Below are positions 58,217-64,000 of a stretch of DNA of 64,000 nucleotides, one piece after another (position 1 is the first letter of the stretch; every line of letters starts with the position of its first letter). Origin of the DNA: Acanthosepion lycidas (Eukaryota > Mollusca > Cephalopoda > Sepiida > Sepiidae). Below the pieces are notes generated by a model. It searched no databases and was not told the origin of the DNA. It was given only the letters and a program-made list of their open reading frames with translations. A program made the position numbers and the translations under genes. The DNA lies in assembly GCA_963932145.1 (NCBI GenBank), contig OZ010587.1, positions 114,836,910 through 114,900,909 of the forward strand, written 5' to 3'.

Positions 58217-58990
58217 CTTGGAGTGGCATTTTGATGTCGGTTAGGCATCAGGATATTGTTTTCCTGTGTTGAACATGGGCAACCTTTCCCGAGATTAGTT
58301 TAGTGTAGGTCTGTTTTATGTTTGATTTTTAGTTTTTTTTTTTTTTTTTTTTTTCTGTAAACTTAGCTAGGGTGTGTTTGCTCATTGGCCCCTTTTATTT
58401 CTGTCCCACCTTTTTTTACTTTAGTTTAATTCCCCATCCCCTCCCTCGTTAAGGTGGTCAGTGATTTCAGTTCTCTGGTGGATGCGGGGCGCCTTTCGTT
58501 TCGCGTGTGTTTTTTTTTTTTTTTTTTTTTCGCATTTGTTGTTGTGTATGAATGTGTGTGTGCCTGTGTGAATGCCTTGGAGGAATGAGTGTTACCTTTA
58601 TTTTTCATAAGCCCCGCGTCGATTTTCCCCCGGTTAACTAATATTTCTGCCACATATAAGGTTTGTGGGGGGTTTTATTACTAAACACTCTTTTTGTTTA
58701 GTTTCTTGTAAATATATTATGTCATATTGTATATACTCATTGGGGATCTTTTAAAAATATTGTTATTTTTATGCCCTTCCCCCACAGACAATGTTTGTTC
58801 ATAAGGGGACTAGTTAGGATTTTCATTGAGACAAAGAGGTATTTTGGTGGATGTAGTAAGAAAGATATGGTTAAATGTGTTGTTTTGGTGATAGGAATAT
58901 TGTTTAGGGTCAATGGTTGTAGCTAGCTAAGTTTTACTTTAAGACAAGTGATGACCGTCCTTTTCCCCAGCCCCCTTTTTGGCCTTGTGC

Positions 58991-60951
58991 CACATTTGTT
59001 GTAATTACACTACAGCAATAGTATTGAATGCCCACAGAGAACTTTGCAAAATACTCCACGTCACTAAGAATCACGATTTTGCCGCGCAAAAAAGATACAT
59101 CTTCGCTGACTCATACCCGATCAAAACTTACCTGACTCTGTGAACAATAATTCTCAACATTGCTTATCTAAAGTGAATCATATTCACTACCTATTAAGTA
59201 AACACGAACGAACGAACGATTTTAGAAAGACATTACATTACAGTTAAAGGTAGATAACTTTTAAAGAAAACTCTTTCTAAAAAAGACACAAATTACAAAT
59301 ATCAACACAAACAAAAAAGACTTTAAACGAATGAACAATTACAAAAAAAAGACATTCAGAAATATAAAAAACCTCATACACATTTCGCCAACATAACATA
59401 TATACCAATTATCTCGTTGTATATATCTTTGAATTGTATATAAATGTTGTATTGATTTCTAATTGAATATGTCTCGTTTTTGTTCAATTGTATTTTGAAT
59501 TTCGTTTATTTATTTGTTTGGGACGCAGAAAGAAACGCAACCTACTCAAAATCCTTCTGATTCTCTCTAACATAAATAACAAACTCTGCGCGTCCCCAAC
59601 AATATCACACAGTGAAAAAATGATTACAAAGCATTAATGATTAATCCTAAAATGCAATGAAGGGGTGGAAAACAACACAACTGGCATAGAATGAAAAAGC
59701 AAAAAAGTCTTTGATAATGGCTTCTGAAAGCCGAATGTACTTAAATATTGGACAATTTTGAATTTATATTTCAATTAAATATGTACTAGAAAGCAGGAAA
59801 ATGATTGGAAATATAGAAAAGAAATCGATAAAAAACTTAAAGAACTCTCGTTGACTCTTCAAACAAACTTTTCCAAACGCACACGCACAGACACACACAC
59901 ACATTGATATATATACACACACACACACACACATAAATGAACGTCAGGCTCAAAATATAAAATAAATTTACAAATTAGCGGACGTAGTTAAAATGTTTCG
60001 AGGTATAAAAAGTAAATGAAATTAAAAAAACATTCCCCCCAGGAATCCGATAAATAAACTTTGTAATAGGTCGTAGTCAATTCAAAAATATTAGCCGTCT
60101 ACCCCAAACATGATAAGTCGGTTCCTTTTTCTTAAAATCATTAGCGAAGCGGCTAATGATCAAGACTCACTGAAAGCTAAAACTAGTTGACAACTTACTC
60201 AACAACCACCCAACCCCACCCTGTAAACTGTGGGAAATGACATTTACTAAAAAAAATGTATGACATTTTTCTATATATCAGAATAAACATGTTCATTTCT
60301 ACAAATATTTTATGCTTTGGTGCTATGAGAAGACGCAACAATAGAAAATGTATGCCCACATTCAAATCTTTATAAAAATACAAATAAAATTTAGCTTTTA
60401 AAAAATGTTACAACAATTATTGGACGTTCATGTCCTCGGTTACTTGTGAGTATAATTAGTTAATTAATTACCAATGCTACATCGAATGTTACTAGAATTT
60501 CACTTATGTTCCTTATTTAGACAAAAGTTCAAAACAACTTTCTTTTTGCATGGATATTTAAAATCGAAAGCTTAGTCTGAATTATAATAATGATGATTTT
60601 TTTATGGCAGTATCGAATAAAAAGTGATTTGTAAAAAAAAATATACTGTTTTTTTTTTGCTTTAGTTTTTTCTCCTGTTATCAAGTTTGGCTTATATCAT
60701 AAAAATCCAGATTTAATAATAATATTCAATACAAAAATTCAAGCATTATTTTATTACGCAATTATTCCTTCTTCTTTTTTTTTCCTTTTTTTCTTTTTTT
60801 TTCTACACGTAGTCCGTTCTCCCGTTTTACCATAATTTCCATAGAAATTGAAATCGAATCTGCCCAACTTCTGTGACTATGATCCAAAATAAACTAAACT
60901 TAATAATTATTATCTACACATCGCCAACATTAGGGTTAAGGAAAATTTCCA
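58991..60951. other. Noncoding DNA
   Basis: AT-rich, with a CA array near 59890-59933. At 60137-60160 there is a perfect 9-bp inverted repeat, ATCATTAGC and GCTAATGAT, around GAAGCG. No gene was recognised. Confidence 0.55.
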
Positions 60952-61042
60952 GTCACGTGATAGATCATGTGACTTCTACTGCTATAAAACTTTTACCAAT
61001 CGCGTTTTAAACACAAATTCGTCTGTCGTTCTCTTCACTCAG
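60952..61042 (+). promoter_or_regulatory. Candidate core promoter and noncoding first exon
   Basis: Two E boxes, GTCACGTGA (60952-60960) and CATGTGAC (60966-60973), precede a TATA-like TATAAAA (60983-60989). About 30 bp later a pyrimidine-rich leader (GTCGTTCTCTTCACTCAG) ends at a GTACGT donor (61043). The arrangement of E boxes, TATA box and a short 5' untranslated exon ending in a donor suggests a gene starting here on the + strand, with coding exons beyond. The pyrimidine-rich start recalls TOP leaders of translation genes, but no start site is proven. Confidence 0.35.
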
Positions 61043-64000
61043 GTACGTTGATATCTTTCATTTGTTTCATTTTCATTTTGCATAAACAAAAAAAAAAAAG
61101 AAAAAAAAGGTGCGTTTACTTTGCAGCATTTTAGTTTTACTTTTAAATGTAAATATATTGGTTTCTTTGTATCTATTTGTTACAAAAGAAAAAAATGTTT
61201 TCTTTCTCAAAAAACTGGATTAACTAGGCGTGGTCAACCTAAAAGTCTCCACTAGTGAAATATACCGTACGTGTTTGTTTTTAAAAGGATATAATTCGTC
61301 TTTATTTTTTATTTTTTATTTATTTATTTATTTATTATATATATACGGAAGATTTTATCTCCTAAAGGTCCCTACTTTACAAGTATGTGAAAAAAATAAT
61401 CGTGTTGTTACTGTTAGTGTTGTTTATGTGAAAATTATTATTGCACATGACAGGCACCCATTAAAGGCCGATACGAAAGTGATTCGAATAGTCTTCAGTC
61501 GATCGATTCAAAAATAGATCTGAACAGATGTACATTATTTCACAAGGCTAAAAAAAAAGTAAAGATAATAATAATAATAATAATAATAATATTTTGATTT
61601 TTTTTTTTTTTCATTTCACATTTTTATTATTTCTAATATTGAGATTTCAATGTACTGACAGTTTAAATGTTTACTGTGTAAAAAACTAAAAAGGTAAACC
61701 GTAACAGCGAACAAGACCTGCAGATGCGAAGTGAGTTCGATCCTTACAAGTTAACATTTAAGACTTAAGTTGAGCTGTCTGAAAAACATTCTTGCAATTA
61801 ATTTTCAAAATAAATCTGAAAACTTCATTTTTCAATTTTCATATTTTTTTTTGGTTTTGTAATTTGTTTTTTGTTTTTTGTATCTTATAAAAAAAAACAA
61901 TTCTGATTTATATGCGGGAAATTTTTCCTAATTCCAGAAAATAAGTAGAAGCGAGAAAAAAAAGTTTATTTTTAAAATTACAACGGAATGCTTTAAAAAA
62001 TTATTTTCGAAATGGATCAGATACACAGGAAAATCTTTCAAATTTTAACTCCTTCCACCCCAACGTCGTTTTATTATGTGACTTCTTGTGTTTAGTAATT
62101 TACTAAGCGAAGATTAATTGTGACGCAATGCCAAAAGTAAGGAGAACCTAGTGAGGATCGAACTCACTACTCGTCCTGCTGGTGTTTAAGATTATTTTAT
62201 TATGGAAATCTTTGATTTTTCAAAAATAAGTGTCCATAGAATTTTTAAAATCTAACCTCATCTTCTTTAACTGTTATCAGATCACCATTACATTTCGGCC
62301 GATCTATTCTCTGGCCATAAAGTGAAGAATATAGTGAATAATATACGTTTGTATGAGATTTTTGTGGCAATCCTTAACGTCTTTACCAACTGAGCGGTGA
62401 CGAGTATTCACCATTAGATTTTTTTATTTTCCATTTCATCCTCTCTCACGTGCATACGAGAAAAAGAAAAGAGGATGGTTAGTGGGCAATCATACAAAAA
62501 ATGGCAAACATTTATCATGGGTGAGGGTATCATGTCGTTTCTCCAAATAATTCATCTAATTTTGAAAGAGATAGTTACAATATTTCGGTGTACACTTCTT
62601 CTTCACTCGAATAATGTGAGTAAAACTCAAATCAAAAATAGAAAACACATATAAAAAACGCCAACTAAATAACGCCACATTTCCCGATATGCTCATGAAG
62701 TCCCTCGTAAAAAAAAAAATTATCTATCAGTTCAAATCTTTTCCTTCCTTCCTATCTACAGTTAACTATATTTTTCTGTTTACATCTATCACCCAGTTTG
62801 CGTCAGTGATTTTCTTTTTTTTTTTTTTTTTCTTTTTCTTTATGTTGTTATATATGCCAACATTTAACCACATGTTTCTTTTGGGGCAGATTGACTTTTA
62901 CAACAATCTCTCTTCTTTCTGCAATTTATTCAATTCTGTTTTATACTGAGTCCTTCATAATTAAATGCAATCGATGTTATTTTGGCAATTTTTAATTTTT
63001 TTGTTTTTTGTTTTTACCTTTGGAGGAGAAACAATTTTTTGATGAGGGGAAGTTAAAAGTGGCATCCTTTTGCTATTATTAATCGCCGCTCAAACATTCA
63101 ATTGCCCTTTCTAGAATTCTTTGATTCTTCTCAGCATCCTTCCTTGGGGAAAGTAAGGATACTATTATTGTTGATATTTTACAAGATAACCTATTTTCTG
63201 TTCAACCCAGAATTTATGTCGGCCATTTGCTAATTATTTTTCTTTTTGAGGTGTTTTATGGATCTTGGCCAATTCATGCCGTAAGTCATTCAAGTTACGT
63301 TTATGAATTAGGCTAAATGTAGTGTAGACATTGACACCATTGCTTTCTTTGAGTAATAACTGGTTGAATCATTGTATGAGTCATACGTGTTGATTTCTTC
63401 TATGCAAATTACTAGGCCCCCATCGGCTTATGTTGACAATGTGAATAAAGCACAACACACAGAACTGTTGACTGCTGTAGCAAGTTACCTTATTACTTCT
63501 GGATCCATTAATAATGGTTTGTATCTAGCAATATTACTAGAGAAATTCAGTCATCATTGGAAATATATGAGGTACAGAGCAAAAGTAATAGCTTCTATTT
63601 ATTTTCCTGGAAACAACAACAGCCACGGGAAATGTAATCACACCGTTGGATAGAACACGTTTTCCGCAATTGGAAATGCATTTTCTGTATGCATGCTGCG
63701 CACATAAAATCTGCACCTGTAGATGCGGCACACATATCACTGTCACCAAGACATTATTAACCGCTTGACAGTGCTCACATCCACCATCTGGTCTCCGTAA
63801 GCATTCTATAAGCACCGATGAATGTCCATAGGGAGACTTTCTTTCGCATGGTAAAATTAAATGATATACTTCTGCTTCACGTGCACTTTCATGTCAGACT
63901 CCATTTTGCCAGATTGTCGCAGAGTTGCTATTTATAATAAGGCAAAAATAATTATGAACTACTGGCGGGAAATGTCAGTATCTACTGCCACAGCACCAAC
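61043..64000. other. Noncoding DNA with tRNA-B-box-like words
   Basis: (ATT)n or (AAT)n arrays at about 61567-61590. B-box-like words occur at 61728-61760 (GTGAGTTCGATCCTTAC, plus) and 62135-62175 (GAGTTCGATCCTCACTAGG, minus). Open frames at 63372-63653 (+) and 63537-63815 (-) overlap. The minus one is Cys-rich (CEHCQAVNN, CISNCGK) but has no recognisable domain. A continuation of the candidate gene started at 61 kb could lie here, but I cannot point to an exon. Confidence 0.45.

Larger units (their letters stand above)
55570..58990 (+). mobile_element. LINE with intact-looking ORF1 fused to the 3' end of ORF2
   Basis: A GC-richer block in AT-rich surroundings: an AT-rich 5' untranslated region with a repeated theme (CGGCCAT...TTTTTGTAACTAGCTT at about 55742 and 55831), ORF1 (56056-57380), ORF2 tail (57359-58216) and a 3' untranslated region with two long T runs (about 58331-58355 and 58508-58532). 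The endonuclease and reverse transcriptase that should lie between are missing. Ends are approximate because no target duplication was identified. Confidence 0.7.

Noticed and set aside
63372..63815. Overlapping plus and minus frames of 93 and 92 codons
   Set aside because: No recognisable domain and no splice or promoter support. The Cys pairs in the minus frame do not match a finger spacing I know.

Overview
This is a eukaryotic, almost certainly metazoan, window: introns with GT/AG borders, very low gene density, AT-rich intergenic DNA, dozens of long (TA)n arrays plus GATA, CT, ATT and GAA arrays, and a dense mixture of LTR, LINE, Penelope-like and Tc1/mariner elements. The mix of K02A2.6-type gypsy elements, LINEs with restriction-like endonuclease domains and jockey-like LINEs, with extensive TA microsatellites, fits a mollusc. 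A cephalopod such as an octopus is my best guess, but that is inference.

Host genes are few. The clearest is a TMEM47/VAB-9-like four-span claudin-superfamily gene on the + strand, with two coding exons at 8024-8173 and 13465-13772. Its first exon(s) must lie left of the window or in a piece I did not recognise. A second, unnamed gene candidate lies on the - strand at 54733-55411. It has two phase-compatible exons, a start codon guarded by an in-frame stop, and a CCAAT-box promoter. A TATA box followed by a signal-peptide-like first exon (53225-53353, +) and an E-box/TATA/first-exon-donor arrangement (60952-61042, +) are candidate starts of further genes.

Layout. 0-8 kb: mostly empty, with a decayed jockey-like LINE and a tRNA-Arg-like SINE. 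8-14 kb: TMEM47-like gene, its intron full of microsatellites. 14-30 kb: noncoding DNA with many (TA)n arrays, four copies of a MADE1-like palindromic mariner MITE set in TA or ATT repeats, a larger foldback element, polypyrimidine and polypurine tracts, and two in-frame minisatellites (33 and 36 bp). 30-52 kb: a transposable-element graveyard. It holds a nearly complete compact gypsy element (30391-34454, 114-bp LTRs, 5-bp target duplication); LINEs with restriction-like endonuclease domains, one carrying an inverted middle and a Tc1/mariner insertion; jockey-like LINE fragments; two decayed gypsy relics; and a Penelope-like GIY-YIG fragment. 53-56 kb: candidate host promoters and exons. About 55.6-59 kb: a GC-richer LINE whose ORF1 is fused almost directly to the 3' end of ORF2, with endonuclease and reverse transcriptase missing. 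59-64 kb: noncoding, with one promoter-like block and tRNA-like B-box repeats.

The elements record a layered history: LINE insertion, inversion, mariner insertion into the LINE, and MITE insertion into TA arrays. The gypsy copy is recent (two differences between its LTRs) yet has three frame breaks. One of these sits on a canonical -1 slippery heptamer and may be programmed.
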